Positions 18,939 through 29,786 of a stretch of 64,000 nt of DNA are shown here, piece after piece. A program made the translations under genes and the position numbers. The DNA is from Gammaproteobacteria bacterium. GTDB taxonomy: Bacteria; Pseudomonadota; Gammaproteobacteria; Steroidobacterales; GCA-2729495. Within the stretch, counting starts at the first letter, position 1. Each line of letters begins with the position of its first letter. Under the pieces are notes generated by a model, which saw only the letters and a program-made list of their open reading frames with translations, made no database searches and was not told the DNA's origin. Where the stretch lies: NCBI GenBank assembly GCA_024229935.1, contig JAAERX010000031.1, forward strand, positions 18,265 to 82,264, given 5' to 3'.

Positions 18939-19832
18939 CTAGGAATTACGCTCTGCATTAATCTTCTTAACATAATCAACATCAACCAGCTCTACACCAT
19001 CTTCTTTTGCACGTTTGATAATGCCCTTAAGCACTGTTTTGATAAACGGTCTCGGGACGCCTGTTAATTCCTTGCAGGCATCGCGCGTAAACTGAACATA
19101 CTCAGCATCAAGTCGATTTGCCTCATACAGAATTGACTCTTCCTTAGGTCCTTTATTTGTAGGCGTTGGGAAAAAGAAGGGCTTCTTGTGCTCAGTAAAC
19201 CAGAACCTGGCGCCATCCCGGAAACCATAGGCAAGTGGGATATTAGGTAACTGAGTTGCCCCATCTGCAAGATTCTTCTGCCAGGTTTCTTTCATCAATA
19301 TTTTTTCAATTCTGAGCACAAAGTATGAAGGTGTAACACCGTTGTCACGTATAGGCTGTTCTGTATCAACAGAGACTTCATAGACCTGAAAAGCCTCCTT
19401 GATAATCTTTGGAAAACGATCACCATCAGCTTCACGTCCGGGTGTCGGACTATCAATCAGGGTATAGGGGTTATCCTTCATCTTTTCTTCAGTGGTCTGG
19501 CCCGGGTAGCCAAGATCCACAATCTTCTTAAGCTTGGCCTTGTCAAACTCCACATAGTTCAGTGCCGCAACTTTTGTACGTTGCAGGTGCAAATCCGTAT
19601 TTGAATTCATACGACTGCACATTATGAATGAATGACCCTTAATAACCTCAAAAGGAAATGTCAGCTGATAAGGCCCGATATTAGTCTCACCATCCTCATT
19701 TACCGTAGTGATTAATGCAAAAGGTGATGGATAATAAGAACTGGCCTGATACCAGTTATCCCGAAGCGGACTCTCAACAAATTTCTCATTAATTGTATTT
19801 GGATGACGTCGAAAAATGTCCAGCAGTCCCAT
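18939..19832 (-). CDS. Flavin-reductase-like split-barrel protein with PCP_red-like C-terminal tail
   Basis: This 297-residue soluble protein starts MGLLDIFRRHP. Residues about 27-180 resemble the FMN-binding split barrel of flavin reductases: an early NWYQASSYYPSPFALITTVN strand, then DGETNIGPYQLTFPFEVI, then SFIMCSRMNSNTDLHLQRT. The last 50 residues (FTRDACKELTGVPRPFIKTV, then KRAKEDGVELVDVDYV) look like the small PCP_red domain. That domain is known from light-independent protochlorophyllide reductase subunits and stand-alone redox proteins. Both assignments are by eye; the tail is the less certain. A role as an FMN- or flavin-linked redox enzyme in the cytoplasm is plausible, with unknown substrate. 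It has a single-gene context and converges with aceE. Confidence 0.6.
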   Translation of the reverse strand: MGLLDIFRRHPNTINEKFVESPLRDNWYQASSYYPSPFALITTVNEDGETNIGPYQLTFPFEVIKGHSFIMCSRMNSNTDLHLQRTKVAALNYVEFDKAKLKKIVDLGYPGQTTEEKMKDNPYTLIDSPTPGREADGDRFPKIIKEAFQVYEVSVDTEQPIRDNGVTPSYFVLRIEKILMKETWQKNLADGATQLPNIPLAYGFRDGARFWFTEHKKPFFFPTPTNKGPKEESILYEANRLDAEYVQFTRDACKELTGVPRPFIKTVLKGIIKRAKEDGVELVDVDYVKKINAERNS

Positions 19833-20237
19833 ATCCCATAACCTCTATAAATAATATACTCAATGCGTGCAGATGCGCGGAAGTGTAACAATAAGCCCCC
19901 CTGCTATTGGTAACAGTTCGTAACAACAGGCCACAGAATGACCAGTCTGCCTAAGAAATTTCAATCCATACTGTTATAAGGCCCAATCAAACGATAATGA
20001 CAGGATAAGCACCTGCTCAACTAGCTTAACCGGCACAAAACCCTTAATTTATCCGGCACAGGTTAATCAAACAGGCCATCAATAAACCAACCCTATAGCC
20101 AGAAAACCCTGCATTCCCAGACATCTCATGCAGTTCTTCCATAGATCTAAAACCTGATTTTTTGCCTGCGGTACATTTCGCTACAATGCACTAAGCAAGA
20201 CCAACAATAAGATGAACAATAGCGCGGACCTCAGCAT
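19833..20237. other. 405-bp divergent intergenic region before matB
   Basis: I find no substantial coding frame. A nine-codon leader frame (ATG 20212) ends in TGA at 20239-20241, so its stop overlaps the TTG used to start matB. This could couple translation or be chance. No clear operator, riboswitch or promoter hexamers stand out. Confidence 0.4.
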
Positions 20238-21764
20238 TTGAACAATAACAATAAAAACCTGTTTACAGTATTTGAGCAACACTTCCCGGATGACCAGCGC
20301 TGCACCCTAATACACACTCCTGAGGGCCGTCGCTACAGCTATATGGAGGCGCTGGATGAGGCATCCCGGATAGCACGCTGCCTTACAGACCTGGGGCTGC
20401 AACCAGGTGATCGGGTCACTGTACAAGTTGAAAAATCCCCAGAAGCTGTTTGGCTCTATCTGGCGTGCCTGCAAGCTGGCCTGATATTTCACCCGCTTAA
20501 TACTGATTATCAACTTGATGAACTGGTTTACTTTATTGATAACGCAGAACCTTCAGCCATTATCTGCGATCCGGCAAAAGAACAATTATTTTCTCAACTA
20601 ACTGAGGGTAAACACTGCGAAATCCTGACACTTAGTGCCAATGGCCAAGGTTCATTAAACAATATATTACGGGAAACCCCACCTGATTTTACTCCCGTGC
20701 CGAGAAAAGCCGACGATATTGCAGTACTGCTGTATTCATCTGGCACAACAGGTATACCCAAAGGCGCAAAAATCAGTCATGGCAATCTGAGTGCTAACAT
20801 ACAAACCCTGGCAGAAAGCTGGGGCTTTACAAGTAATGACCGACTGCTGCATACCTTACCAATCTATCACGCACATGGTTTATTTGTCGCCATAGGCTGC
20901 GTATTAATGAGCGGCAGTTCAATGACATTCCTGTCACGCTTTAAAACTGAAACGGTACTGGATGCACTACCTGACTGTACAGTCATGATGGGAGTGCCAA
21001 CATTTTATACCCGACTATTAACAAATAAGCGATTAACCCCTGAACTGTGCAGCAACATGAGGCTTTTCATTTCCGGCTCTGCTCCATTATCAGTAGAAAG
21101 CTTTACTGCATTTAAAAAGCGCACAGGGCATGCCATTCTCGAACGCTACGGCATGACTGAAACCAGCATGAACGCCTCAAACCCGCTTGAGGGAGAACGC
21201 CGTCCGGGTAGTGTTGGCCCAGCACTACCCGGAGTCAGTTTTAGGATTACAGATGATAATGGCAATACATTACCCACCGATGAAATCGGACACCTGCAGG
21301 TAAAAGGGCCCAATGTATTTTCTGGTTACTGGCGTATGCATAAAAAGTCAGCTGCAGAATTTACTGAGGACGGCTATTTTAAAACTGGTGATAAGGCTTT
21401 TATTGAAGCAGATGGATACGTGACCATAGTAGGACGCGCCAAAGACATGGTTATTTCTGGCGGTCTGAATGTATATCCACGTGAAGTAGAAACTTTACTT
21501 GATTCACTACCGGATATTGCTGAGTCAGCTGTCATTGGAGTACCACACCCGGATTTTGGTGAAGGTGTTGTTGCTATTGTAGTGCCACTAAATAACAAAC
21601 AAATATCAGGCTCGGCACTTATTGCACAGATTAGGCCTCAAATGGCTACCTATAAATTGCCCAAGCAGGTTTTTACTATTGAGCAACTACCACGAAACAG
21701 TATGGGTAAAGTACAAAAAAATCAGCTACGCAAGCAATTCATCAATACTTTTCAGGCTAACTAA
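20238..21764 (+). CDS. matB: Malonyl-CoA synthetase (malonate/methylmalonate:CoA ligase)
   Basis: MatB activates malonate or methylmalonate with ATP and CoA. The 508-residue AMP-forming ligase has the P-loop LYSSGTTGIPKGAK (about residues 168-181). MatB-specific segments follow: LPIYHAHGLFVAIGCVL, MMGVPTFYTRLL, FISGSAPLS, LERYGMTETSMNASNP. The C-terminal hinge is GRAKDMVISGGLNVYPREVE, and the catalytic Lys sits in NSMGKVQKN. The start is TTG 20238; the next in-frame Met would cut conserved sequence. It heads a cluster converting propionyl- and methylmalonyl-CoA to succinyl-CoA. Methylmalonate is therefore a plausible real substrate, giving salvage of methylmalonate lost by hydrolysis. The downstream lyase gene begins 194 bp later, so a separate promoter is possible. 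Confidence 0.9.
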   Translation: MNNNNKNLFTVFEQHFPDDQRCTLIHTPEGRRYSYMEALDEASRIARCLTDLGLQPGDRVTVQVEKSPEAVWLYLACLQAGLIFHPLNTDYQLDELVYFIDNAEPSAIICDPAKEQLFSQLTEGKHCEILTLSANGQGSLNNILRETPPDFTPVPRKADDIAVLLYSSGTTGIPKGAKISHGNLSANIQTLAESWGFTSNDRLLHTLPIYHAHGLFVAIGCVLMSGSSMTFLSRFKTETVLDALPDCTVMMGVPTFYTRLLTNKRLTPELCSNMRLFISGSAPLSVESFTAFKKRTGHAILERYGMTETSMNASNPLEGERRPGSVGPALPGVSFRITDDNGNTLPTDEIGHLQVKGPNVFSGYWRMHKKSAAEFTEDGYFKTGDKAFIEADGYVTIVGRAKDMVISGGLNVYPREVETLLDSLPDIAESAVIGVPHPDFGEGVVAIVVPLNNKQISGSALIAQIRPQMATYKLPKQVFTIEQLPRNSMGKVQKNQLRKQFINTFQAN

Positions 21765-21958
21765 ATAATTATTTCGGCCCATCAACAACACCATAAAGGC
21801 TATAAATACTGTAAATACAAGATTATACGAAGATAATCTGATCCGTTATAATTGCGCACTGCATTAACCCCTCACAACCACCCCCTAGTGTGCAACCACA
21901 GAGAAATATTAAACATTGCCAGACTCACTAATCTGGCAAAATATTAAAACCACAGCTA

Positions 21959-22825
21959 ATGACTACTCATTTCCGTCCTCGCCGCTCAGTGCTGTATATG
22001 TCAGGCTCCAATTCACGAGCCCTCAAAAAAGCACGCAACCTACCGACAGACTGCCTGATCTTCGATCTGGAAGATGCTGTCGCGCCAGAAGCCAAAGACA
22101 TTGCACGATCACAGGTTGCAGCAACTATCAGAGCCGGGGGTTATGATCAGAGAGAAATCATTATCCGCACCAATGCCGTTGAAACCGAATGGTTTACCGC
22201 TGATGCTGCTGCAGTTGCTGCCAGTAGTGCTGATGCCATATTACTACCCAAAGTAGAGTCACCAGCAGTCATTAAAGAAGCCATCCGGCAATTAAGTAAA
22301 GCTGGAGCTGCAGCTGACCTGCCTATTTGGATTATGGCAGAAACCCCAAGGGGCCTACTGAACCTTGATGACATCATCGCCACAGAACCCAGGATAGAAG
22401 TTATCATCATGGGCACTTCAGATCTTAGTAAAGAAATGCGTATCCAGCCCTCTACAGACCGCAGCGGGCTTATACATGCTCTTAGTCACTGCTTATTAAC
22501 TGCAAGAGCCCACGGCCTTGATATAATTGATGGCGTGCATCTCACACTGGATGACCCGGATGGGCTTCTGGCTGCATGTAAACAGGGTCGAAATCTGGGC
22601 TTTGACGGCAAATCGCTGATTCACCCCCAACAGATAGCCCCTGCTAATGAAACCTTTGGTATTTCAGATAAAGAGGCTGAAACTGCCCGGGAAATCATTC
22701 ATGCCTGGGATGTTGCACGCAATGAGGGACAGGGCATCACCGTGCTCAATGGTCAGCTCATAGAACAACTGCACGTGGATGAAGCTAAACGGATACTCGC
22801 AATTCATTTAGCAACAATAAAATAA
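21959..22825 (+). CDS. CitE/HpcH-family CoA-ester lyase (malyl- or citramalyl-CoA lyase-like)
   Basis: The 288-residue TIM-barrel starts HFRPRRSVLYMSGSNSRALK, the usual CitE-like opening, and continues with LIFDLEDAVAPEAK (residues about 37-50). It then has LLPKVESPAV, WIMAETPRGLLN with the Mg-binding Glu, and GFDGKSLIHPQQI. Family members cleave or condense malyl-, citramalyl- or citryl-CoA, or hydrolyse malyl-CoA. The exact substrate cannot be read. It lies directly upstream of methylmalonyl-CoA mutase (60 bp). One attractive reading is a CLYBL-type citramalyl-CoA lyase, which in mammals protects the B12 mutase from itaconyl-CoA damage. Glyoxylate assimilation is an alternative. Confidence 0.82.
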   Translation: MTTHFRPRRSVLYMSGSNSRALKKARNLPTDCLIFDLEDAVAPEAKDIARSQVAATIRAGGYDQREIIIRTNAVETEWFTADAAAVAASSADAILLPKVESPAVIKEAIRQLSKAGAAADLPIWIMAETPRGLLNLDDIIATEPRIEVIIMGTSDLSKEMRIQPSTDRSGLIHALSHCLLTARAHGLDIIDGVHLTLDDPDGLLAACKQGRNLGFDGKSLIHPQQIAPANETFGISDKEAETAREIIHAWDVARNEGQGITVLNGQLIEQLHVDEAKRILAIHLATIK

Positions 22826-22885
22826 AGCAAAGTAAATATGTGCCTGGCAAATCGGGCTCTCTATATTTAAAAACAGGATGCAGGA

Positions 22886-25036
22886 ATGACCAAGCAGGAA
22901 AAACAAACACCGGAACAGTGGCGCAAGCTAGCCACAAAAGAATCCAAAGGCAAGTCACCTGATGAAATGATCTGGAATACACCGGAAGGGATTCCAGTCA
23001 AACCACTCTACTCTGCCGAAGATATCGAAGACCTTGATCACCTTGGCAACCTGCCTGGTTTCAAACCTTTTGTGCGTGGGCCACGTGCAACCATGTACAC
23101 AGGTCGCCCCTGGACAGTACGTCAGTATGCAGGTTTTTCCACAGCCGAAGAATCAAATGCCTTTTATAGAAAAAACCTTGCCGCCGGGCAAACCGGTTTG
23201 TCAGTCGCATTTGATCTTGCCACTCACCGTGGCTACGACTCAGACCACCCACGTGTAGTTGGTGATGTTGGTAAAGCGGGCGTGGCTATAGACACCGTTG
23301 AAGATGTCAAAATTCTGTTTGACAGCATTCCTCTTGACAAGATGTCTGTCTCCATGACCATGAACGGTGCAGTACTACCAATTATGGCTATGTATATAGT
23401 TGCTGCTGAAGAACAGGGCTTTTCCCCTGATCAACTGGCAGGAACATTACAAAACGACATTCTTAAAGAATTCATGGTACGTAATACGTATATATACCCT
23501 CCTGAACCATCGATGCGAATTGTAGCTGACATTATTAGCTACACGGCTCATAACATGCCCCGCTTTAATTCAATCTCTATCTCCGGCTATCACATGCAGG
23601 AGGCCGGAGCGACTTGTGTGCAGGAACTTGGTTACACCCTCGCAGATGGCATCGAGTATGTACGTGCAGCTATAGACAGTGGGATGGCTGTGGATAAATT
23701 TGCGCCACGTTTATCATTCTTTTTTGCTATAGGCATGAACTTCTTTATGGAAGCCGCCAAACTACGGGCAGCACGTTTACTGTGGGCAGAACTAATGGAA
23801 GAGCACTTCCAGCCACAGGATCAGCGCTCATTGATGCTGCGAACTCATTGCCAGACCTCAGGTGTCAGCCTGACCAGTAAAGATCCATATAACAATATTA
23901 TTCGCACCACTGTTGAAGCAATGGCTGCTGCACTTGGTGGCACTCAGTCATTACATACAAACTCCTTTGATGAAGCACTGGCGCTACCAACTGAATTCTC
24001 ATCCCGCATCGCCCGTAATACCCAGCTGGTATTGCAGGAAGAAACCGGCATCACCAATGTAGTAGATCCACTGGCAGGTTCTTACTATGTGGAAAGCCTG
24101 ACTGCAGAGCTTGTTAAAGAAGCACGCAAACTGATTGATGAAGTTGAAGAGCTTGGCGGCATGACTAAAGCCGTAGAGTCCGGCCTGCCAAAAATGCGTA
24201 TTGAGCAATCAGCTGCCCTACGCCAGGCAAATATTGACCGTGGCGAGGAAGTTATTGTTGGCGTTAATCGTTATGAGCTCGAAAGTGAACCTGATATTGA
24301 CGTACTTGATATTGATAATACTGCAGTCCGTGACTCACAAATCACCCGTCTTGAGCGCGTACGCAAGGAACGTGATGAGGCAGCCTGCCAGGCAACTCTT
24401 GATGCACTTAATTCAGCAGGTGAATCCGGTAAGGGCAACCTGCTTGAGCTTGCCGTTAATGCGGCCAGAGCGCGTGCCAGCGTTGGCGAAATTTCCGATG
24501 CACTTGAAAAAACCTGGGGTCGTCACAGCGCCGTGATACATTCTATTAGTGGTGTATATGGCTCTGCTTATGAGGGAGATCAAAACTTCATGGATATACA
24601 GCAGAATGTTGAAAAGTTTGCAGATGAACAAGGGCGACGGCCACGCATACTCGTAGTAAAACTTGGTCAGGATGGCCATGATCGTGGTGCAAAGGTTATT
24701 GCAACCGCGTTTGCTGATATCGGCTTTGATGTAGACATAGGCCCACTTTTCCAGACTCCAGAGGAAGCGGCTCGCCATGCCATTGAGAATGATGTGCATA
24801 TAGTTGGCATTTCCTCTCAGGCTGCCGGACATAAAACCCTGATACCACAACTTATCGACGAGCTGAAGCAACAGGAAGCTGAAGACATCATCGTTATCTG
24901 TGGTGGGGTAATTCCACCGAAGGATTATGCCGAACTCAAGGCTGCAGGGGTCTCCGCAGTCTATGGGCCAGGCACAAATATCCCTGAAGCAGCCAGTGAA
25001 GTCCTCAATATCATTCGTGAGCGCAGCTCAGGCTAG
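22886..25036 (+). CDS. scpA: Methylmalonyl-CoA mutase, single-chain
   Basis: The 716-residue adenosylcobalamin enzyme interconverts (R)-methylmalonyl-CoA and succinyl-CoA. Residues about 60-560 form the catalytic barrel, with [20 protein letters not shown] and [11 protein letters not shown]. The C-terminal 130 residues form the B12 domain with [11 protein letters not shown] (DxHxxG lower-ligand motif), [13 protein letters not shown] and VICGGVIPP. The single large subunit is homodimeric-type (E. coli ScpA is 714 residues). AGGA seven bases before the ATG supports the start. The MeaB chaperone, both carboxylase subunits and the epimerase follow, so all local partners are present. Confidence 0.97.
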   Translation: MTKQEKQTPEQWRKLATKESKGKSPDEMIWNTPEGIPVKPLYSAEDIEDLDHLGNLPGFKPFVRGPRATMYTGRPWTVRQYAGFSTAEESNAFYRKNLAAGQTGLSVAFDLATHRGYDSDHPRVVGDVGKAGVAIDTVEDVKILFDSIPLDKMSVSMTMNGAVLPIMAMYIVAAEEQGFSPDQLAGTLQNDILKEFMVRNTYIYPPEPSMRIVADIISYTAHNMPRFNSISISGYHMQEAGATCVQELGYTLADGIEYVRAAIDSGMAVDKFAPRLSFFFAIGMNFFMEAAKLRAARLLWAELMEEHFQPQDQRSLMLRTHCQTSGVSLTSKDPYNNIIRTTVEAMAAALGGTQSLHTNSFDEALALPTEFSSRIARNTQLVLQEETGITNVVDPLAGSYYVESLTAELVKEARKLIDEVEELGGMTKAVESGLPKMRIEQSAALRQANIDRGEEVIVGVNRYELESEPDIDVLDIDNTAVRDSQITRLERVRKERDEAACQATLDALNSAGESGKGNLLELAVNAARARASVGEISDALEKTWGRHSAVIHSISGVYGSAYEGDQNFMDIQQNVEKFADEQGRRPRILVVKLGQDGHDRGAKVIATAFADIGFDVDIGPLFQTPEEAARHAIENDVHIVGISSQAAGHKTLIPQLIDELKQQEAEDIIVICGGVIPPKDYAELKAAGVSAVYGPGTNIPEAASEVLNIIRERSSG

Positions 25037-25175
25037 CAGACAGACCAACAATAACGGATACTTAGCATCGGCCTGATACAGACCAACAAATGTAATACTT
25101 AAATTCGGCTCACACCGAAGCAAATAAGAAACACACCTCGTCCAGCACAGTATGTACGGGGGTAGCGGAGTAATC

Positions 25176-26708
25176 ATGCAGGACATTATCGAGCAACTGG
25201 AAGAAAAGCGTGCTGCTGCAAAACTTGGCGGTGGCCAAAAGCGCATCGACAAACAGCACAAGAAGGGCAAGCTGACTGCCCGTGAACGAATTGAATTACT
25301 GCTTGATGAAGGCAGCTTCGAAGAGTGGGACATGTTCAAGGAGCATCGTTGCACCGACTTTGATATGGCTGAACAAAAAATACCCGGTGATGGCGTTGTA
25401 ATCGGTTATGGCACTATTAGCGGGCGGCTCGTATTTATTTACAGTCAGGACTTCACTGTATTTGGTGGCTCTTTATCAGAATCACATGCTGAAAAGATTT
25501 GTAAGATCATGAAACAGGCAATGAAGGTTGGCGCCCCTGTTATTGGCATGAACGATTCAGGTGGAGCACGTATTCAAGAAGGTGTTGCATCACTTGGTGG
25601 CTATGCTGATGTATTTCAACAAAATGTACTTGCATCAGGCGTTGTGCCACAGCTTTCACTCATCATGGGACCCTGTGCAGGTGGGGCAGTTTACTCCCCC
25701 GCCATTACTGATTTTATCTTTATGGTGAAAGACAGCTCCTATATGTTTGTTACCGGCCCTGATGTTGTGAAGACCGTAACCCATGAAGAAGTCACTGCTG
25801 AAGAACTGGGTGGTGCAATGACACACAGTTCTAAATCAGGCGTTGCCGATCTTGCCTTTGAAAATGATGTTGAAGCAATAATGCTGACGCGTCGGTTCTT
25901 TAACTACATCCCCTCCAGTAACCGAGAACCAGCACCAGTATGGCCAACTGATGACCCAGCAACCCGGATAGAGACCTCATTGGATTCACTGATTCCTGAT
26001 GATCCAGCTAAGCCATACGACATTAAAGAGCTCATCACCAAGATGGCTGATGAATACGATTTCTTTGAAGTACAGCCAGATTATGCTGCCAATATTGTCA
26101 TAGGCTTTATCCGTATTGAGGGGCATAGTGTTGGGGTTGTTGCCAATCAACCCATGGTGCTAGCCGGGTGTCTTGATGTGGATGCATCCAGGAAAGGCGC
26201 CCGCTTTATACGCTTCTGTGATGCCTTCAATATCCCAATTCTCACACTGATTGATGTACCGGGCTTTATGCCAGGCACTGCTCAGGAATTTGGTGGCATT
26301 ATCAAACATGGCGCCAAGCTTTTATATGCTTATGCTGAAGCTACAGTTCCGAAGGTCACACTAATCACTCGTAAGGCTTACGGTGGTGCATATGATGTTA
26401 TGGCCTCAAAACATCTACGCGGAGATGTGAACTACGCTTGGCCAAGTGCAGAAATTGCTGTAATGGGGCCAAAAGGTGCCGTAGAAATTATTTTCCGGGC
26501 TGACATAGGCAATGAAGAGAAAATTGCAGCACGCACTGAGGAATATCGGCAGAAATTTGCCAACCCATTTATTGCCAGCAGCCGGGGTTATATTGATGAT
26601 GTCATCATGCCTCGCAATACCCGTGCACGAGTTGCACGTTCACTTAGAATGCTGAGCAACAAAGAGCTTGAAAATCCGTGGCGTAAACACGGCAACATCC
26701 CACTTTAA
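25176..26708 (+). CDS. pccB: Propionyl-CoA carboxylase, beta (carboxyltransferase) subunit
   Basis: The beta subunit transfers carboxyl from carboxybiotin to propionyl-CoA, giving (S)-methylmalonyl-CoA. The start is placed at ATG 25176 because GGAG lies six bases before it, giving 510 residues; the frame also has an ATG at 25152. It shows two crotonase-fold halves: [34 protein letters not shown] early elements, [14 protein letters not shown], and in the second half [14 protein letters not shown] and [11 protein letters not shown]. It ends IPL, as is typical. Acetyl-CoA or other short acyl-CoA use is possible, but the mutase/epimerase context favours propionyl-CoA. Confidence 0.95.
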   Translation: MQDIIEQLEEKRAAAKLGGGQKRIDKQHKKGKLTARERIELLLDEGSFEEWDMFKEHRCTDFDMAEQKIPGDGVVIGYGTISGRLVFIYSQDFTVFGGSLSESHAEKICKIMKQAMKVGAPVIGMNDSGGARIQEGVASLGGYADVFQQNVLASGVVPQLSLIMGPCAGGAVYSPAITDFIFMVKDSSYMFVTGPDVVKTVTHEEVTAEELGGAMTHSSKSGVADLAFENDVEAIMLTRRFFNYIPSSNREPAPVWPTDDPATRIETSLDSLIPDDPAKPYDIKELITKMADEYDFFEVQPDYAANIVIGFIRIEGHSVGVVANQPMVLAGCLDVDASRKGARFIRFCDAFNIPILTLIDVPGFMPGTAQEFGGIIKHGAKLLYAYAEATVPKVTLITRKAYGGAYDVMASKHLRGDVNYAWPSAEIAVMGPKGAVEIIFRADIGNEEKIAARTEEYRQKFANPFIASSRGYIDDVIMPRNTRARVARSLRMLSNKELENPWRKHGNIPL

Positions 26709-26726
26709 AAGACGGTACCGATTACG

Positions 26727-28712
26727 ATGTTTGACAAGATATTAATAGCTAATCGTGGCGAAATTGCCTGCCGCGTTATTAAGACAGCCAAAAAGATGGG
26801 CATTAAGACGGTTGCCGTTTATTCAGATGCGGACCGGGAAGCATTGCATGTACGTATGGCTGATGAAGCCATCCACATAGGCCCCTCCCCATCAGCTGAA
26901 AGCTACCTAATTGCAGACCGGATTATTGATGCCTGCAAACAAACCGGGGCACAGGCAGTACACCCAGGCTATGGCTTCCTGTCTGAGAACGCCACCTTCA
27001 CAACAGCGCTTGATGAAGCCGGCATTGCATTCATCGGCCCTGGCAATCACGCCATTACTACAATGGGCGACAAAATTACTTCCAAGAAACTCGCGGAAGA
27101 AGCTGGTGTTAATACCGTCCCAGGCTATACAGACATTATTGATGGCCCGGATCATGCCGTTGAGATTGCCAGGAAAATTGGCTATCCGGTCATGCTTAAA
27201 GCAAGTGCTGGCGGCGGTGGAAAGGGCATGCGTGTGGTACGTGATGATGACGAGTGCCGCGATGGCTTTCAACGTGCTCAGAACGAGGCGCGCTCAAGCT
27301 TTGGCGATGACAGAGTGTTCGCAGAAAAATTTATCGAAGAACCACGCCATATTGAAATTCAGGTGCTCGCTGACAGTCATGGTAATACCATATATCTGGG
27401 CGAACGAGAATGCTCTATCCAACGGCGCCATCAGAAAGTAATTGAAGAAGCTCCTTCCCCGTTCCTTAATGAAAAAACCCGCAAGGCAATGGGCGAACAA
27501 GCTGTTGCCCTGGCAAAGGAAGTGCAATACAAATCTGCCGGAACCGTTGAATTTATCGTTGATGCCAAGCGTAACTTTTATTTCCTGGAAATGAACACAC
27601 GCTTACAGGTTGAGCATCCAGTAACAGAATTAATTACCGGGCAGGATCTGGTCGAATGGATGATTCGGATTGCTGATGGTGAAAAGCTCACATTGAAACA
27701 GAAAGATGTGCGGCTTAAAGGCTGGGCAATCGAAACACGTGTCTATGCAGAAGACCCATTCCGCAACTTCATGCCTTCAATCGGCCGACTGGTACGGTAC
27801 AACGCACCTACTGAAACAGCCCATGTACGCGTTGACACAGGCATTGAAGAAGGTAGCGAAGTGTCAATGTACTACGACCCAATGATTGCCAAACTGATCA
27901 CCTATGGTGATGATCGGACGGAGGCGCTTGAGCACATGGGTGAAGCACTGGATGCCTATTACATACGTGGCGTTTCTCACAACATTAGTTTTTTGAATGC
28001 ACTTATTGCGCACCCTCGCTTTATTGCGGGCAATATCACCACCAATATGATCGCCGAGGAATACCCTGAAGGCTTTTATGCAGCAGATGTGCCGCAGGAT
28101 AACCCAGCGCTGGCTATAGTCATTGCTGGTGCCATCAACACACGGCTTATGGACCGGGCTGCGCAACTTTCTGGTCAGGTACCCAGCCATGAACGCCAGG
28201 TGCCACGTGACTGGGTTGCTGTTATCAATCAACAAGAAACAGCCCTGAGTGTAAGAACCATTTCAGGTGGCTATGATATAGCAGTAAGTGATGAGCTATA
28301 TCACGTCCTTACCGACTGGAAACCCGGTGATGCTCTGGTACGTGCAACTGTTAATGGCAACAAAGTCTGCTTCCAGCAGGATAAATCAGGTGCAGGTATC
28401 AGCCTGTTCCGTCGCGGAGCTCAAATCAACATAACCATTTGCACGCCCCGCGCTGCAGAGCTAAATCGTCATATGCTGGAAAAAATCCCACCGGATCTTT
28501 CCAAATTTCTGCTTTCACCTATGCCAGGCCTCCTGGTTAAACTTGTCGTTAAGGTCGGTGAAGAAGTAAAAGCTGGCGAAGAGTTAGCCGTGGTTGAAGC
28601 CATGAAAATGGAAAATAGCCTACGCGCCGAAAATGATGTGGTAATTACCAAGATAATGGCTGAACAAGGCGATAGTCTTGTTGTGGACCAGCCAATTCTG
28701 GAATTTGAGTAA
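26727..28712 (+). CDS. pccA: Propionyl-CoA carboxylase, alpha (biotin carboxylase/carrier) subunit
   Basis: The 661-residue protein carries biotin carboxylase at residues about 1-450: KILIANRGEIACRVI, ATP-grasp GGGGKGMRVV, GERECSIQRRHQKVIEEAPS, EMNTRLQVEHPVTE. A linker/BT region of the PCC type follows, then a biotinyl domain at about 590-661 with AMKMEN. Lys627 is the biotin site, 34 residues from the C-terminus as usual. It needs biotinylation by BirA, which is not here. It sits 18 bp after pccB and 2 bp before meaB, so it lies in a tight operon. Confidence 0.96.
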   Translation: MFDKILIANRGEIACRVIKTAKKMGIKTVAVYSDADREALHVRMADEAIHIGPSPSAESYLIADRIIDACKQTGAQAVHPGYGFLSENATFTTALDEAGIAFIGPGNHAITTMGDKITSKKLAEEAGVNTVPGYTDIIDGPDHAVEIARKIGYPVMLKASAGGGGKGMRVVRDDDECRDGFQRAQNEARSSFGDDRVFAEKFIEEPRHIEIQVLADSHGNTIYLGERECSIQRRHQKVIEEAPSPFLNEKTRKAMGEQAVALAKEVQYKSAGTVEFIVDAKRNFYFLEMNTRLQVEHPVTELITGQDLVEWMIRIADGEKLTLKQKDVRLKGWAIETRVYAEDPFRNFMPSIGRLVRYNAPTETAHVRVDTGIEEGSEVSMYYDPMIAKLITYGDDRTEALEHMGEALDAYYIRGVSHNISFLNALIAHPRFIAGNITTNMIAEEYPEGFYAADVPQDNPALAIVIAGAINTRLMDRAAQLSGQVPSHERQVPRDWVAVINQQETALSVRTISGGYDIAVSDELYHVLTDWKPGDALVRATVNGNKVCFQQDKSGAGISLFRRGAQINITICTPRAAELNRHMLEKIPPDLSKFLLSPMPGLLVKLVVKVGEEVKAGEELAVVEAMKMENSLRAENDVVITKIMAEQGDSLVVDQPILEFE

Positions 28713-28714
28713 TA

Positions 28715-29698
28715 ATGTCTGCTGCCAACGCAACAGAACTTGCTGCGCATGTACTGGAAGGTGATCGTCGTGCACTGGCACAGGCCATTACCTTAATTGA
28801 ATCTCAACGACCTGAAGACCGCAACTCAGGCCGCCTATTACTTGAAGAACTGGTACCCCATTCCGGAAAATCTGTACGTATTGGTATCTCTGGTGTACCC
28901 GGTGTTGGCAAATCGACTTTTATCGAAAGTCTTGGCAATCACCTGATTGATCAGGGACATCGCGTCGCAGTATTGGCAGTAGACCCATCCTCTGCTATCA
29001 GTGGCGGCTCCATACTTGGCGATAAAACCCGCATGGAACGACTCTCACAAAGGGTTGAGGCTTTTATACGCCCCTCACCAGCAGGTGCAACACTGGGCGG
29101 CGTTGCCCGCCGTACCCGTGAAACCATGCTCATCACTGAAGCAGCAGGTTTTGATGTGGTACTGGTTGAAACAGTTGGTGTGGGCCAGTCAGAAACCACC
29201 GTATCACGCATGACAGATATGTTTGTGCTCATGCTATTACCAGGTGGTGGTGATGAATTACAGGGCATCAAACGAGGCATAGTCGAATTGGCTGACCTGA
29301 TTCTGGTCAATAAAGCTGACGGCAATCTGGAACTTACTGCAGAACAATCCGTCACAGACTATCGCAAGGCCTTGATGTTTATGCACCCACGCTCTGCAAA
29401 CTGGGAGGTTCCCGTAGAAGCCTGCTCCGCACTTAAAGGCGAGCAAACGAAGAGCATATGGAAAATTATCCAGCAATTTCAGAGTAGCCGTGATGCCGAA
29501 GGACTAATCAACAGCAATCGTGCACATCAGGCAAAAAACTGGATGTGGAATGAAATCAGTAACGGCCTGGTAGAACGGCTTAAGGCCAACCCAGAAGTAG
29601 CAGAAAAAGCTGCAGAGCTTGAGCAGGCTGTTATTACTAATAAGCTCTCACCTACTACAGCTGCTGATGAATTAATGGATATTTTTGCAGGCAAATAG
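28715..29698 (+). CDS. meaB: Methylmalonyl-CoA mutase-associated GTPase (MeaB/ArgK)
   Basis: MeaB is a G3E-type P-loop GTPase that gates cofactor loading of and protects methylmalonyl-CoA mutase. The 327-residue protein has Walker A GVPGVGKST (about residues 55-63). It continues with VLAVDPSSAISGGSILGDKTRM, the DVVLVETVGVGQSE switch region, LVNKADG (the guanine-specific NKxD) and a helical dimerisation C-terminus. It starts 2 bp after the pccA stop. Its presence with the single-chain mutase is the common bacterial arrangement. Confidence 0.95.
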   Translation: MSAANATELAAHVLEGDRRALAQAITLIESQRPEDRNSGRLLLEELVPHSGKSVRIGISGVPGVGKSTFIESLGNHLIDQGHRVAVLAVDPSSAISGGSILGDKTRMERLSQRVEAFIRPSPAGATLGGVARRTRETMLITEAAGFDVVLVETVGVGQSETTVSRMTDMFVLMLLPGGGDELQGIKRGIVELADLILVNKADGNLELTAEQSVTDYRKALMFMHPRSANWEVPVEACSALKGEQTKSIWKIIQQFQSSRDAEGLINSNRAHQAKNWMWNEISNGLVERLKANPEVAEKAAELEQAVITNKLSPTTAADELMDIFAGK

Positions 29699-29786
29699 CA
29701 ATAGTATTCACAGCTATAGCCACGCCTGAAAGCCATACTAAAACTCATCAAAAGTAAAAATACCAGAAAATACCCAGGGACAAAGC

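Noticed and set aside
24413..24871. Minus-strand 152-codon frame inside the mutase gene
   Set aside because: Antisense shadow of the B12-binding domain.
26911..27441. Plus-strand 176-codon frame inside pccA
   Set aside because: pccA is unmistakable in the other frame; this one lacks recognisable domains.
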